NCBI RefSeq assembly: GCF_013386765.1
Contig: NZ_JACARE010000031.1
Location: forward strand, 1 to 64,000
From: Pseudomonas yamanorum
Lineage (GTDB): Bacteria; Pseudomonadota; Gammaproteobacteria; Pseudomonadales; Pseudomonadaceae
Length of the DNA stretch: 64,000 nt
Direction of reading: 5' to 3'
Numbering within the stretch: the first letter of the stretch is position 1; the number at the start of each line of letters is the position of its first letter. The translations under genes and the position numbers were made by a program. A model generated the notes under the pieces. That model made no database searches. It worked only from the letters and a program-made list of their open reading frames with translations, and was not told the DNA's origin. Shown one piece after another: positions 8,275 through 17,184 of this stretch.

Positions 8275-10134
8275 ATGATCCGCCTTCGCCTTGCCCTGCC
8301 CCTTCTGTTACTGCCCGCCACCGACCTGCTCGCCGACAGCTTCGAACGCGACGACGCCCTCAAGCTGCCCGACGTGGTGATCAGCGCCAACCGCCAGGTC
8401 CAGGCGCGCAACGACAGCAGCGCCGCCAACACCGTCTTCACCCGCGACGACATCGACCGCCTGCAACCCACCAGCGTGAGCGACTTGCTCAGCCGCGTAC
8501 CCGGCGTGCAGGTGGCGCAAAGTGGTGGTCGTGGCAGCCAGACGAACGTGTACATTCGCGGCACCTCGACCGCCCAGAGCCTGGTGCTGGTGGACGGCCA
8601 GCGCATTAGCAGTTCCACCAGCGGCACCAGCAACCTGCAATACCTCAATATCCAGCAGGTTGAGCGTGTGGAAGTGCTGCGCGGTTCGCGCTCGGTGATC
8701 TACGGCAGCGATGCGATTGGCGGGGTGATCCAGATCTTCACCCGGCGCAATACCGAGTCCGGCGTGCAACCCCGGCTGCATGTGGGATTCGGCAGCAACC
8801 AGACGGGGGAACGCAGCCTGGGCCTGTCCGGCGGCGACGCGCAAACCCGCTTCAACCTGGGCGCCAGCCTGGATGACACGGCCGGGATCAATCGTACGCG
8901 CACCTCGTACCCCAGCGACCGCGACCATGATGCCTATCGCAACCAGGCCATCAGTTTCAGCCTGAGCCATGCCTTCAACGATGACATCGAAGCAGGCGTG
9001 AACGTGCTGGATAACCGCGGCAAAAGTGAATTCGACAACTCGTTCTCCGCGCAAAAGCCCTACACCGACTTCACCGTGAGCAGCGTCAGCAGCTACGTCG
9101 ACGCCCGCATCAATGACGTGTGGCAATCGCGGCTGGAAGCGGGCCACAGTGAAAACCGCGAAGATACCCTGGACAAGCTCAGCACCGAACGCAGCGTGTT
9201 CAACACCTACCGCAACTCGCTGAACTGGCAGAACGACCTGACGCTGAACGACCAGAACAGCCTGATCCTGGGCGGCGACTGGTACCAGGACCAGGTCAAC
9301 AGCAGCACAGCGTTCGCCGAAGACAGTCGCTGGAACCGCGCGGCGTTTATCCAGCACCGTTTCCAGGCGCAATCCTTCTCCACGGAACTGGGACTGCGCC
9401 GCGACGAGAACCAGCAATTCGGCGGCCACAATAGCTGGAGCGGCACATTCACTCTGCCGTTGAACCCGGATAATGATTTGCTACTGAGCTACAGCGAAGG
9501 CTTCCGGGCACCGACGTTCAACGACCTTTACTACCCGGACGAATTCGGCTTCAAAAACAGTAACCCGAACCTGAAACCCGAAACCTCGAAAAGCTACGAA
9601 GTACAGTGGCGCAGCCAACTCAGCGACACCCGCCGGCTCGAAGCCTCGCTGTACCGCACCGACATTCAGGACGCGATCGTGTTCGCCAGCGGCGGCCCGC
9701 AAAACGTCAGTTCAGCACGTATCAACGGCTTCGAAGCGGCGCTCAAGCAAGAACTGTTCGGTTGGCAAAGCAGCCTGGGCGTCGCCCTGATCGATCCACG
9801 GGACCGCGACACTGGGCGCACACTGGCGCGTCGAGCCCGGCGCACCGTGAGCCTGGACCTGGACCGCCAATTCGACCAGTTCGGCGTCGGCGCCAGTTGG
9901 CAGGCGGTGAGCAGCAGCTACGACGATCCGGCGAACCAGCAACGCCTGGGCGGGTATGGGTTGCTCGGTCTACGGGGCAGTTGGGCGGTGAATCACGAGA
10001 TCACCCTGGAAATGAAGCTCGATAACCTGCTGAACAAAGACTACAGCCGGGCGCTGTATCAGTACCAAGGCCAGCAATATGGCTATCGGGAAGAAGGCCG
10101 TGCGTTGATGTTCGGAGTGACCTGGACGCCGTAA
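8275..10134 (+). CDS. btuB: TonB-dependent vitamin B12 receptor, BtuB-like
   Basis: Outer-membrane receptor. The ATG at 8275 gives 619 residues with a signal peptide of about 22 residues. A TTG at 8239 would place translation inside the REP element, so it is not preferred. The TonB box region is PDVVISANR near residues 32-40. The plug domain follows (VPGVQVAQSGGRGSQTNVYIRG, then VEVLRGSRSVIYGSDAIGGVI). The barrel carries repeated beta strands and ends GRALMFGVTWTP without a terminal Phe. The vitamin B12 assignment rests on plug similarity and on the facing btuF-like gene. No cobalamin riboswitch was seen in the 171-base upstream gap. Confidence -1.
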   Translation: MIRLRLALPLLLLPATDLLADSFERDDALKLPDVVISANRQVQARNDSSAANTVFTRDDIDRLQPTSVSDLLSRVPGVQVAQSGGRGSQTNVYIRGTSTAQSLVLVDGQRISSSTSGTSNLQYLNIQQVERVEVLRGSRSVIYGSDAIGGVIQIFTRRNTESGVQPRLHVGFGSNQTGERSLGLSGGDAQTRFNLGASLDDTAGINRTRTSYPSDRDHDAYRNQAISFSLSHAFNDDIEAGVNVLDNRGKSEFDNSFSAQKPYTDFTVSSVSSYVDARINDVWQSRLEAGHSENREDTLDKLSTERSVFNTYRNSLNWQNDLTLNDQNSLILGGDWYQDQVNSSTAFAEDSRWNRAAFIQHRFQAQSFSTELGLRRDENQQFGGHNSWSGTFTLPLNPDNDLLLSYSEGFRAPTFNDLYYPDEFGFKNSNPNLKPETSKSYEVQWRSQLSDTRRLEASLYRTDIQDAIVFASGGPQNVSSARINGFEAALKQELFGWQSSLGVALIDPRDRDTGRTLARRARRTVSLDLDRQFDQFGVGASWQAVSSSYDDPANQQRLGGYGLLGLRGSWAVNHEITLEMKLDNLLNKDYSRALYQYQGQQYGYREEGRALMFGVTWTP

Positions 10135-10154
10135 ATCCAAGTCGTCTGCACCGG

Positions 10155-10244
10155 CCTTATCGCGGGCAAGCCCGGCTCCCACAAGGGACGGTGTTTATCC
10201 AGACGACTCGGTCAAATGTGGGAGCTGGCTTGCCTGCGATAGCG
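10155..10244. repeat. REP pair (REPIN) between btuB and btuF-like genes
   Basis: Two inverted REP units: ATCGCGGGCAAGCCCGGCTC on the left and GTGGGAGCTGGCTTGCCTGC on the right, about 30 bases apart. It lies between two convergent genes and may serve as a bidirectional end of transcription. Confidence -1.
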
Positions 10245-10247
10245 GTC

Positions 10248-11045
10248 TCACAGCCCCGGTGCAATCACCTGACACAACCGCGCCACCGCCTCCAGCATCT
10301 GCCCGCTGGGCCGTTCCAGGCCCTTGTCAGGCACCAGCAGCAAACGCCCGCCAGCCACCGCCGCCACCTGGGGCCAGGCCTTCCAGGCATCCAGCTGCGC
10401 TTGATCGCCCGCCAGAATCACCTCGGGATTGCGCTGCAGCACCGACTCGATGCTGACCTGCGGCGCGGGCAACTTGAGGTCGTCGAACACATTGCGCGCG
10501 CCGCACACACCCAGCGCATCGCTGATGATCTGCCCGCCGCCCACGGTATACAGCGGCTGGTTCCACACCTGATAAAACACGCGCAACGGCTCGGCCCGGT
10601 GATAGCGCAAGCGCAACTCGGCCAAGCGCTGACGCAACTGCGCGGCCAATTGCCGGCCAGCCTCCGCCCGCCCGAGTTGCCGGGCAATGGTTTCGACCTG
10701 TGAGGTGAGTTGTTCGAGGCTGTGGGGTTCGGCGACAAACACCGGGATGTTCAGGCGTTGAAGCTGTTCACGCTGGGCCGGGGCGACGCTGCCGGGCCAC
10801 AGCAGGATCAAATCCGGCTTGAGGCTGAGCAGCCGTTCCATGTCCAACTGCCCGTAATTGCCTACCGACGGCACCTTAGCCAACGCCGGTGGCCGCTCGC
10901 CGCCATCCAGCACGCCCACCAGCAAATCGGCGGCGCCCAGTTCAACGACGATTTCAGACAAGGACGGTGCAAGGCTCACAACCCGCTCGACCGCCGCTGC
11001 CTGGGCCGCGACGACCAGCAGCCACACCGCCAGCCAGGCGCGCAT
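10248..11045 (-). CDS. btuF: Cobalamin-binding periplasmic protein, BtuF-like
   Basis: Periplasmic substrate-binding protein of 265 residues with a signal peptide (MRAWLAVWLLVVAAQAAA). The fold is of the PF01497 type: VVSLAPSLSEIVVELGAADLLVGV near the start, KPDLILLWPG, and GGGQIISDALGVCGARNVF. It should hand cobalamin or a similar corrinoid to a BtuCD transporter, which is not in this window. The ATG at 11045 overlaps the stop of the next gene upstream by one base (TGATG), so the two are coupled. Haem or siderophore binding is possible for this fold, but the facing BtuB-like receptor favours cobalamin. Confidence -1.
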   Translation of the reverse strand: MRAWLAVWLLVVAAQAAAVERVVSLAPSLSEIVVELGAADLLVGVLDGGERPPALAKVPSVGNYGQLDMERLLSLKPDLILLWPGSVAPAQREQLQRLNIPVFVAEPHSLEQLTSQVETIARQLGRAEAGRQLAAQLRQRLAELRLRYHRAEPLRVFYQVWNQPLYTVGGGQIISDALGVCGARNVFDDLKLPAPQVSIESVLQRNPEVILAGDQAQLDAWKAWPQVAAVAGGRLLLVPDKGLERPSGQMLEAVARLCQVIAPGL

Positions 11046-11464
11046 CAACCCAACTGACGCGGGATGCGGTAGAGGTAGAACAGCACCAGAGTCGACAGCG
11101 CCAGCAGAAACAGCGGCACCGCTTCCAGCCCGACAAACACCGCCAGCGCGCCGACCCAGGCCGGCAGCGCGGCCACCAGCAACGCCACGCGCCGACGGGC
11201 CGCGAGGGTGATCCAGGCAGCCGGTTCTTCGGGGGTATCGAGGGCTTTGCCGGTGGCGATCAGCGCGTGTTTATAGCCATGGAAGTACCGCAGGCTGACA
11301 AACATCGAGGCTACGCCTGCGATAAAAAACGGCATCGCCAGCACCGGCAGCAAGGGCTCGGCCTTGCCAAACACCAGGTTGATCACAAACAACGGGGCCA
11401 GCGCCAACGCCAGGTATTGCCACCAGTTAAATGACAGTCGCCGCTTGACCTGGCCGCGCGTCAC
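11045..11464 (-). CDS. Small conserved membrane protein
   Basis: A 139-residue protein with a GTG start that overlaps the ribA stop (GTGA). About four hydrophobic segments are visible: WWQYLALALAPLFVINLVF, LLPVLAMPFFIAGVASMFV, VALLVAALPAWVGALAVFV and LFLLALSTLVLFYLY. The N-terminus is basic. The function is unknown. Tight overlap with ribA and the btuF-like gene puts it in their transcript. Confidence -1.
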   Translation of the reverse strand: MTRGQVKRRLSFNWWQYLALALAPLFVINLVFGKAEPLLPVLAMPFFIAGVASMFVSLRYFHGYKHALIATGKALDTPEEPAAWITLAARRRVALLVAALPAWVGALAVFVGLEAVPLFLLALSTLVLFYLYRIPRQLG

Positions 11465-12078
11465 GCCCGGTCGACCTCGCCCTGGTGCTCGTTGCCCATC
11501 ATGTGGTCGAGCTTGCTGGCCTTGGTGGCCAGGTACAGTTTGTTGTGCGGATTGTGGCCGGTGTGCAGCGGCACGCGCTCGGCGACGGTGATGCCCATGT
11601 CGGTCAAGGCTTTGACCTTGCGCGGGTTGTTGGTCATCAGGCGCAGGGATTTGACGCCCAGGTGCTGGAGCATCGGCAGGCAGATCGCGTAGTCGCGCTG
11701 GTCAGCGGCAAAACCCAGGCGCTCGTTGGCTTCTACAGTGTCGGCGCCGCCATCTTGCAGCTCGTAGGCGCGGATCTTGTTCAGCAGGCCAATGCCACGG
11801 CCTTCCTGACGCAGGTACAGCAACACGCCACGGCCTTCGCGGGCGATGGCTTGCATGGCAGCTTCCAGTTGCGAGCCACAGTCACAGCGCTGGCTGAACA
11901 GGGCGTCGCCGGTGAGGCATTCGGAGTGCACACGGCCGAGCACCGGGGCGCCGTCCGCCACGTCACCGAGGCTGAGAACAACGTGTTCGCGCCCGGTGGC
12001 TTCTTCAAGAAAGCCATTCATGGTGAACGTGGCAAAAGGGGTTGGCAGCTTGGAAGCAGCGACGAAAACGACGGGCAC
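11461..12078 (-). CDS. ribA: GTP cyclohydrolase II
   Basis: First step of riboflavin synthesis: GTP to 2,5-diamino-6-ribosylamino-pyrimidinone phosphate. The protein is 205 residues. The zinc cysteines are all present at 54, 65 and 67 (ECLTGDALFSQRCDCG). RQEGRGIGL and the catalytic region ANERLGF are intact. The start is GTG at 12078, with AGGAG seven bases before. This is the only enzyme in the window with a complete GTP cyclohydrolase II site, because the RibBA domain has lost it. Confidence -1.
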   Translation of the reverse strand: MPVVFVAASKLPTPFATFTMNGFLEEATGREHVVLSLGDVADGAPVLGRVHSECLTGDALFSQRCDCGSQLEAAMQAIAREGRGVLLYLRQEGRGIGLLNKIRAYELQDGGADTVEANERLGFAADQRDYAICLPMLQHLGVKSLRLMTNNPRKVKALTDMGITVAERVPLHTGHNPHNKLYLATKASKLDHMMGNEHQGEVDRA

Positions 12079-12156
12079 CTTGTGCTCCTGATTTCAGATT
12101 TCACAGGGGTGGGATTGTAACAGTAGGTTCCTACAGACGCTTAAGCTGAATTATCG

Positions 12157-12170
12157 CTGATAAAGATCAA
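12157..12170. promoter_or_regulatory. Anr/FNR-like box upstream of ribA
   Basis: CTGATAAAGATCAA, which reads TTGATCTTTATCAG on the minus strand, differs from TTGAT-N4-ATCAA at one of ten fixed positions. It lies about 80 bases before ribA, in the gap after thiL. One such site could arise by chance. Confidence -1.
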
Positions 12171-12206
12171 TAGGTTCGATTGGCCTTCAGCTTGGTTCTA
12201 TGCCTT

Positions 12207-13160
12207 TCAGAAATGTTGATAGCCACGAATGACCGGCGTGATGTCCTGCCCAGACGCATCCAGCAGGGTAACGCCCTGCCCCGCCTCGACCCGGCCGATC
12301 ACATGCACTGGCACACCGGCAGCCAACAGCGGCGCCAGTTCGGCGGGCGGCAACGTGAACGCCAATACGTAGTCATCACCACCGCTCAGCGCGGCCACAC
12401 GGGCATCCGCCTCACCGACGAACGCCAGCAAGGCCGCCGACAACGGCAGCTTTTGCTGCTCGATCAACAAGCTGACAGCCGACGCCTTGGCGATATGCCC
12501 GCAATCAGCCAGAAGGCCGTCGGAAATATCCATGGCAGACGTGGCCTTGCCTCGCAACGCCAAGCCCAGCGCCAACTGCGGTTGCGGCGACCAGTAATGG
12601 GCCAGCAGCGGCTCGGCGATCGCCGCCTCTGCCGTGCGCTGCCCCAGCACCAGCGGCAATGCACCGGCGGCGTTGCCCAACTCTGCGCCCACACACAGCA
12701 AGTCGCCAGGCCGCGCACCGCTGCGGGTCAAGGCCTGGCCCGCCGGCACCCGGCCAAACACGGTCATGGTCAGGCTCAGCGGCCCACGGGTGGTGTCGCC
12801 GCCCACCAACACCACGCCACAACCCTGGGCCATGGCGTTCAAACCCTGGGCATAGCGTTGCAGCCAATCGGCATCAACCGTCGGGGTGGTAAGGGCAAGG
12901 GTAAACGCGAGGGGGTTGGCGCCCATGGCCGCCAGGTCGCTGACTGCCACCGCCAGCGAGCGCTGGCCGAGCAGGAACGGATCACAGGGGTCGGCAAAAT
13001 GCACGCCGGCCACCAGGGTATCGGTAGAAATCGCCAGCTGTTCCCCGGGGGGAACCGCCAGCAAGGCGCAGTCGTCGCCAATCCCCAGTGCAATGCCTTC
13101 GCCGCCCTGCGCACAAGGCGCGGCGGCGAAGTAGTTGCGGATCAGCTCAAACTCGCCCAT
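12207..13160 (-). CDS. thiL: Thiamine-monophosphate kinase
   Basis: Phosphorylates thiamine monophosphate to thiamine diphosphate with ATP. The protein is 317 residues. The AIRS/PurM-type fold shows GIGDDCALL (Asp29 and Asp30 for Mg/ATP), STDTLVAGVHF, a central GGDTTRG and the late SAMDISDGLLADCGHIA. It begins 18 bases after nusB. In P. aeruginosa PAO1 I recall pgpA following thiL; here no pgpA is present. Confidence -1.
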   Translation of the reverse strand: MGEFELIRNYFAAAPCAQGGEGIALGIGDDCALLAVPPGEQLAISTDTLVAGVHFADPCDPFLLGQRSLAVAVSDLAAMGANPLAFTLALTTPTVDADWLQRYAQGLNAMAQGCGVVLVGGDTTRGPLSLTMTVFGRVPAGQALTRSGARPGDLLCVGAELGNAAGALPLVLGQRTAEAAIAEPLLAHYWSPQPQLALGLALRGKATSAMDISDGLLADCGHIAKASAVSLLIEQQKLPLSAALLAFVGEADARVAALSGGDDYVLAFTLPPAELAPLLAAGVPVHVIGRVEAGQGVTLLDASGQDITPVIRGYQHF

Positions 13161-13178
13161 TGCGTCAGCAAGCGCCAG

Positions 13179-13679
13179 TTAGCGCTTGTACGCCTTCACT
13201 TCGGCTTCACGCAGGCGCGGGGCCAGCTTGTCGAGCACGCCATTGACGAACTTGTGACCGTCGGTGGAACCGTAGACTTTCGCCAGTTCGATCCCTTCGT
13301 TGATCACCACGCGGTACGGCACGTCGACGCGCTTGAGCAGTTCCCAGGTGGACAGGCGCAATACGGCCAGTTCCACCGGGTCCAGCTCTTCGATCGCCAG
13401 GTCCAGGCACGGCGTCAGTGCAGCGTCGATCTCCGGCAGGTTGGCCGGAACGCCGTGCAGGATGTCGTGGAAGTAGCTGGCATCGGCCGCGCTGAAATCG
13501 TTGTCGACGCGAAACTGCGCCTCGATTTCGTTCAGCGAGGTTTTAGCCATGTGGCGCTGGTACAGGGCCTGGGTCGCAAGCTGGCGGGCCGCACGACGCT
13601 TTTCGCTTTTCGAGGGCTTGCCGGCGTCTGCCGGGCGCGGGTCCTGGGGGTTGAACTGATCGCTGTCGTCGCTAATCAC
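13179..13679 (-). CDS. nusB: Transcription antitermination factor NusB
   Basis: A 166-residue helical RNA-binding protein that, with NusE (S10), assembles the rRNA antitermination complex. RRAARQLATQALYQ near the start and the C-terminal INEGIELAKVYGSTDGHKFVNGVLD are the family hallmarks. The start is GTG at 13679, overlapping the ribH stop (GTGA). Confidence -1.
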   Translation of the reverse strand: MISDDSDQFNPQDPRPADAGKPSKSEKRRAARQLATQALYQRHMAKTSLNEIEAQFRVDNDFSAADASYFHDILHGVPANLPEIDAALTPCLDLAIEELDPVELAVLRLSTWELLKRVDVPYRVVINEGIELAKVYGSTDGHKFVNGVLDKLAPRLREAEVKAYKR

Positions 13680-14152
13680 TTGGCCTCCAACTGTGCCAGC
13701 AGGCTGACCATTTCCAGGGCGGACAGGGCAGCTTCAGCACCTTTGTTACCGGCCTTGGTGCCGGAACGTTCGATGGCTTGCTCGATGGAATCAACGGTCA
13801 GCACGCCAAAGGCAACCGGCACGCCGAACTCCATGGACACCTGGGCCAGGCCCTTGGTGCATTCGCCAGCCACGTATTCGAAGTGCGGAGTACCGCCACG
13901 AATGACCGCGCCCAGGGCGATGATCGCCGCGTATTCACCCTGCTGTGCAACTTTCTGCGCAACCAGTGGAATTTCGAAGGCGCCAGGAGCGCGGATGATA
14001 GTGATGTCGCTTTCGCTCACACCGTGGCGAACCAGGGCATCCACGGCACCGCTTACCAGGCTTTCAACCACGAAGCTGTTGAAGCGGCCAACCACCAGGG
14101 CATAGCGGCCTTTGGGGGCGATGAAGGTACCTTCGATGGTCTTCAGGGTCAT
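13676..14152 (-). CDS. ribH: 6,7-dimethyl-8-ribityllumazine synthase
   Basis: Penultimate riboflavin step: joins the RibD-derived pyrimidine to 3,4-dihydroxybutanone 4-phosphate. The protein is 158 residues. The signature GRFNSFVVE, RAPGAFEIPL and ALGAVIRGGTPHFEYV, with the catalytic His at about 90, are intact. It forms icosahedral or pentameric particles in this family. The ATG is followed by the conserved fold. It sits between nusB (overlapping) and ribBA (90-base gap). Confidence -1.
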   Translation of the reverse strand: MTLKTIEGTFIAPKGRYALVVGRFNSFVVESLVSGAVDALVRHGVSESDITIIRAPGAFEIPLVAQKVAQQGEYAAIIALGAVIRGGTPHFEYVAGECTKGLAQVSMEFGVPVAFGVLTVDSIEQAIERSGTKAGNKGAEAALSALEMVSLLAQLEAK

Positions 14153-14242
14153 TCGACAAATCTCTTAAAGAGCCGGGACGCGCTTGGTGCGCGCCCCTCA
14201 GTGATATTTGAACCGCGAACAAGGGGTAAACAACGCCGGCCT

Positions 14243-15334
14243 TTATTCGGAGGGCACGTATTCTACTACTTCCAGGTCGAAACCGGATATGGCATTAAAT
14301 TTCATTGGCGCACTCATCAGGCGCATTTTGCGCACGCCCAGGTCACGCAGGATCTGCGAACCGGCACCGACGATGCTGTAGGTGGTCGGTTTTTTCACCG
14401 GCGCATGGTCGGCAGTTTCGCGGATATGCGCCAGCAACACGTCGCCATCCAGCGGATGCCCCAGCAGCAATACAACACCGCTGCCAGCCTCGGACACCGC
14501 GGACATCGCGGCCCGCAGGCTCCAGCGCCCCGGCTGCTTGACCATCAGCAGGTCGCGCAGCGGGTCCATGTTGTGCACTCGCACCAGGGTCGGCTCTTCA
14601 GCGCAGATGGTGCCCAGGGTCAGGGCCATGTGCACGTCGCCTTCCACGGAATCACGATAGGTCACCAGGTTGAACTGGCCCAGTTCGCTGTCCAGGGGCT
14701 GCTCGGCAATCCGCTGAACGGTACGTTCGTGGATCATCCGGTAGTGAATCAGGTCGGCAATGGTGCCGATCTTGATGCTGTGCAGCGCGGCAAATTCTTC
14801 CAGCTCGGCGCGACGGGACATGGTGCCGTCGTCGTTCATCACTTCGCAGATCACCCCGCTCGGCTCGAAACCGGCCATGCGCGCCAGGTCGCAGGCAGCT
14901 TCGGTGTGGCCTGCGCGAGCCAGGGTGCCACCCGGCTGGGCCATCAGCGGGAAGATATGGCCCGGGCTGACGATGTCTTCAGCCTTGGCGTCTTTCGCGG
15001 CGGCGGCTTGAACGGTGCGGGCGCGGTCAGCAGCGGAGATGCCGGTGGTCACACCGGTAGTGGCTTCGATGGACACGGTGAACTTGGTGCCAAACCCCGA
15101 ACCATTGCGCGGTGCCATCAGCGGCAGCTTGAGCAGCTCGCAACGTTCGCGGCTCATCGGCATGCAGATCAGGCCACGGGCGTGCTTGGCCATGAAGTTG
15201 ATGTGTTCCGGCTGGCAGCACTCGGCGGCCATGATCAGGTCGCCTTCGTTCTCGCGGTCTTCGTCATCCATGAGGATGACCATCTTGCCTTGGCGGATGT
15301 CTTCAACCAGTTCTTCGATGCTGTTGAGCGCCAC
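14243..15334 (-). CDS. ribBA: 3,4-dihydroxy-2-butanone-4-phosphate synthase with degenerate GCH II-like domain
   Basis: A 363-residue fusion. The N-terminal RibB part is intact: DDEDRENEGDLIMAAE at 23-38, acidic metal site, and TGISAADRART. It makes the four-carbon unit for RibH from ribulose 5-phosphate. The C-terminal half (from about 206) has a RibA-like fold (LVRVHNMDPLRDLL, LLLGHPLDGD), but the three zinc cysteines are absent and the RQEGRGIG stretch is not conserved. It is therefore a RibB enzyme with a pseudo-RibA tail, and GTP cyclohydrolase II activity should come from the separate ribA gene. Confidence -1.
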   Translation of the reverse strand: MALNSIEELVEDIRQGKMVILMDDEDRENEGDLIMAAECCQPEHINFMAKHARGLICMPMSRERCELLKLPLMAPRNGSGFGTKFTVSIEATTGVTTGISAADRARTVQAAAAKDAKAEDIVSPGHIFPLMAQPGGTLARAGHTEAACDLARMAGFEPSGVICEVMNDDGTMSRRAELEEFAALHSIKIGTIADLIHYRMIHERTVQRIAEQPLDSELGQFNLVTYRDSVEGDVHMALTLGTICAEEPTLVRVHNMDPLRDLLMVKQPGRWSLRAAMSAVSEAGSGVVLLLGHPLDGDVLLAHIRETADHAPVKKPTTYSIVGAGSQILRDLGVRKMRLMSAPMKFNAISGFDLEVVEYVPSE

Positions 15335-15350
15335 GCGGCACCCCCTTGGG

Positions 15351-16013
15351 TCAGGATTTAAGGTAGCCGTTAGCGGCTAAAAAACTTTCAGTGATGTTAC
15401 TCCCGGTCGGCTCTGCGGCCTTATCGCCCAACAACAGGCGCTCCAGGTAACGGGCAAGCAAGTCGACTTCCAGGTTCACCCGGCGACCTGGCTGGTACGA
15501 CGCCATGATGGTTTCGCTCAGGGTGTGGGGAATGATGGTCAGTTCAAATTCGGCGCCATTCACGGCGTTCACGGTCAGGCTGGTGCCGTCGACGGTGATC
15601 GAGCCTTTGTGGGCGATGTACTTGGCCAGCTCTTTGGGCGCGCGAATACGGAATTCCACGGCACGCGCGTTTTCGCTGCGGGCGACGACTTCGCCCACAC
15701 CGTCGACGTGGCCGCTGACCAGGTGCCCGCCGAGACGGGTGGTCGGGGTCAGGGCTTTTTCCAGGTTCACCGGGCTGCCGCTCTTGAGGTCGTTCATCGC
15801 GGTGCAGTCCAGGGTTTCCCGGCTGACATCGGCGGCAAAGCCGTTGCCAGGCAACTCGATGACGGTCAGGCACACACCGCTGACGGCGATGCTGTCGCCC
15901 AGTTTGACGTCGCTCAGGTCGAGCTTGCCGGTTTCAACCAGCAGGCGTACGTCGCCGCCTTTTGCGGTCATTGCACGGATGCTGCCGATGGATTCGATGA
16001 TGCCGGTGAACAT
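15351..16013 (-). CDS. ribE: Riboflavin synthase
   Basis: Dismutation of two lumazine molecules to riboflavin and the RibH pyrimidine substrate. The protein is 220 residues with the internal duplication of the family. The N-terminus MFTGIIESIG is typical. GDSIAVSGVCLTV and the repeat SITVDGTSLTVNAV show the two barrels. The ATG at 16013 has AGGAG about 6 bases upstream; longer in-frame starts give a non-family extension. It lies 34 bases after ribD. Confidence -1.
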   Translation of the reverse strand: MFTGIIESIGSIRAMTAKGGDVRLLVETGKLDLSDVKLGDSIAVSGVCLTVIELPGNGFAADVSRETLDCTAMNDLKSGSPVNLEKALTPTTRLGGHLVSGHVDGVGEVVARSENARAVEFRIRAPKELAKYIAHKGSITVDGTSLTVNAVNGAEFELTIIPHTLSETIMASYQPGRRVNLEVDLLARYLERLLLGDKAAEPTGSNITESFLAANGYLKS

Positions 16014-16047
16014 GCCGTTCTCCTGAAGACGTGGCGCAGGCCGGGAA

Positions 16048-17184
16048 TTATACGCTCGATGATGGCACAGGAATGGCAGTGACTCGCCAGTCGTCGCCCA
16101 CAGCGCGCATTTCAGTGATCTTGAGTTGGGGGGCGTCGGCCAGTTTCTCAAGCGGCCAGTCCAACAAAGGCCGGGCAGCGGAGCCAAGGAACTTGCCGGC
16201 GACGAATATCACGTACTCGTCCACCAGGCCTTGCTGGGCGAAGGCACCGGCCAGGCTTGGGCCGGCTTCCACCAACACTTCGTTGACGCCACGGCCGGCC
16301 AGGGCCACCAGTGCGGAACGCAGGTCGACCTGGCCGTCGACACCCGGCACCACCAGGCACTCGGGGCCGGTGGGGTACTGGTTGTCCGGCGTCACGCAGG
16401 TGATGACCAGTGCGGGGCCGGCCTTGAAGAACGGCGCATTCAGCGGTACCCGCAGGCGGCCGTCGATCAATACACGCAACGGCGGGCGGGACATCGCCAG
16501 GGCGGTGGTCTCTTCGTCCAGGCCCAGTTCGGCGGCGCGCACCGTCAGGCGAGCACCATCGGCCAACACCGTGTCGGCGCCGGTCAGCACCACACTGGCC
16601 TGGGCCCGCAAACGCTGCACAGCGGCACGAGCGGCCGGGCCGGTGATCCATTGGCTTTCGCCGTTGGCCATCGCGGTGCGACCGTCCAGGCTCATGGCCA
16701 ACTTGACCCGCACAAACGGCAGGCCATGCTCCATGCGCTTGAGGAAGCCCGGGTTAAGCGCCCGCGCCTCATTCTCCAGCAAGCCGCTGTAAGTCTCGAT
16801 CCCGGCCTGGGCCAGGCGGCGCATGCCACGCCCGGCGACTTCCGGGTTCGGGTCCTGCATCGCCGCGACCACACGGGCCAAGCCGGCATTCACCAGTGCA
16901 TCGGCGCATGGTGGCGTGTGCCCGTGGTGGCTGCACGGTTCAAGGGTCACATAGGCGGTGGCGCCCCGGGCTTTATCGCCCGCTGCCCGCAGGGCGTGGA
17001 CTTCCGCATGGGGCTCGCCAGTGCGCACGTGCCAGCCTTCGCCGACAACCTGCCCGTCACGCACGATCACGCAGCCAACCCGTGGGTTGGGGTGCGTGGT
17101 GTACAGGCCCTTGCGCGCCAATTCCAGGGCGCGGGCCATGTAATGGGCGTCGAGCACCGCTTGTTCTGCCGAAGGTGGGTTCAT
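16048..17184 (-). CDS. ribD: Bifunctional riboflavin deaminase/reductase
   Basis: Deaminates the RibA product and reduces its ribose chain. The protein is 378 residues. The deaminase zinc site is intact: HAE at 59-61, with Cys84 and Cys93 in LEPCSHHGHTPPC. The reductase domain begins about residue 150 (FVRVKLAMSLDGRTAM). The ATG overlaps the nrdR stop (ATGA), so ribD follows nrdR in one transcript. Confidence -1.
   Translation of the reverse strand: MNPPSAEQAVLDAHYMARALELARKGLYTTHPNPRVGCVIVRDGQVVGEGWHVRTGEPHAEVHALRAAGDKARGATAYVTLEPCSHHGHTPPCADALVNAGLARVVAAMQDPNPEVAGRGMRRLAQAGIETYSGLLENEARALNPGFLKRMEHGLPFVRVKLAMSLDGRTAMANGESQWITGPAARAAVQRLRAQASVVLTGADTVLADGARLTVRAAELGLDEETTALAMSRPPLRVLIDGRLRVPLNAPFFKAGPALVITCVTPDNQYPTGPECLVVPGVDGQVDLRSALVALAGRGVNEVLVEAGPSLAGAFAQQGLVDEYVIFVAGKFLGSAARPLLDWPLEKLADAPQLKITEMRAVGDDWRVTAIPVPSSSV

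Noticed and set aside
14153..14242. FMN riboswitch before ribH or after ribBA
   Set aside because: The gap is 90 bases and shows no multi-stem RFN pattern; other gaps in the rib block are too short.
12180..15361. Two long plus-strand frames opposite thiL, nusB, ribH and ribBA
   Set aside because: Shadows of recognised minus-strand enzymes; composition is repetitive in Arg, Gln and His, typical of antisense frames.
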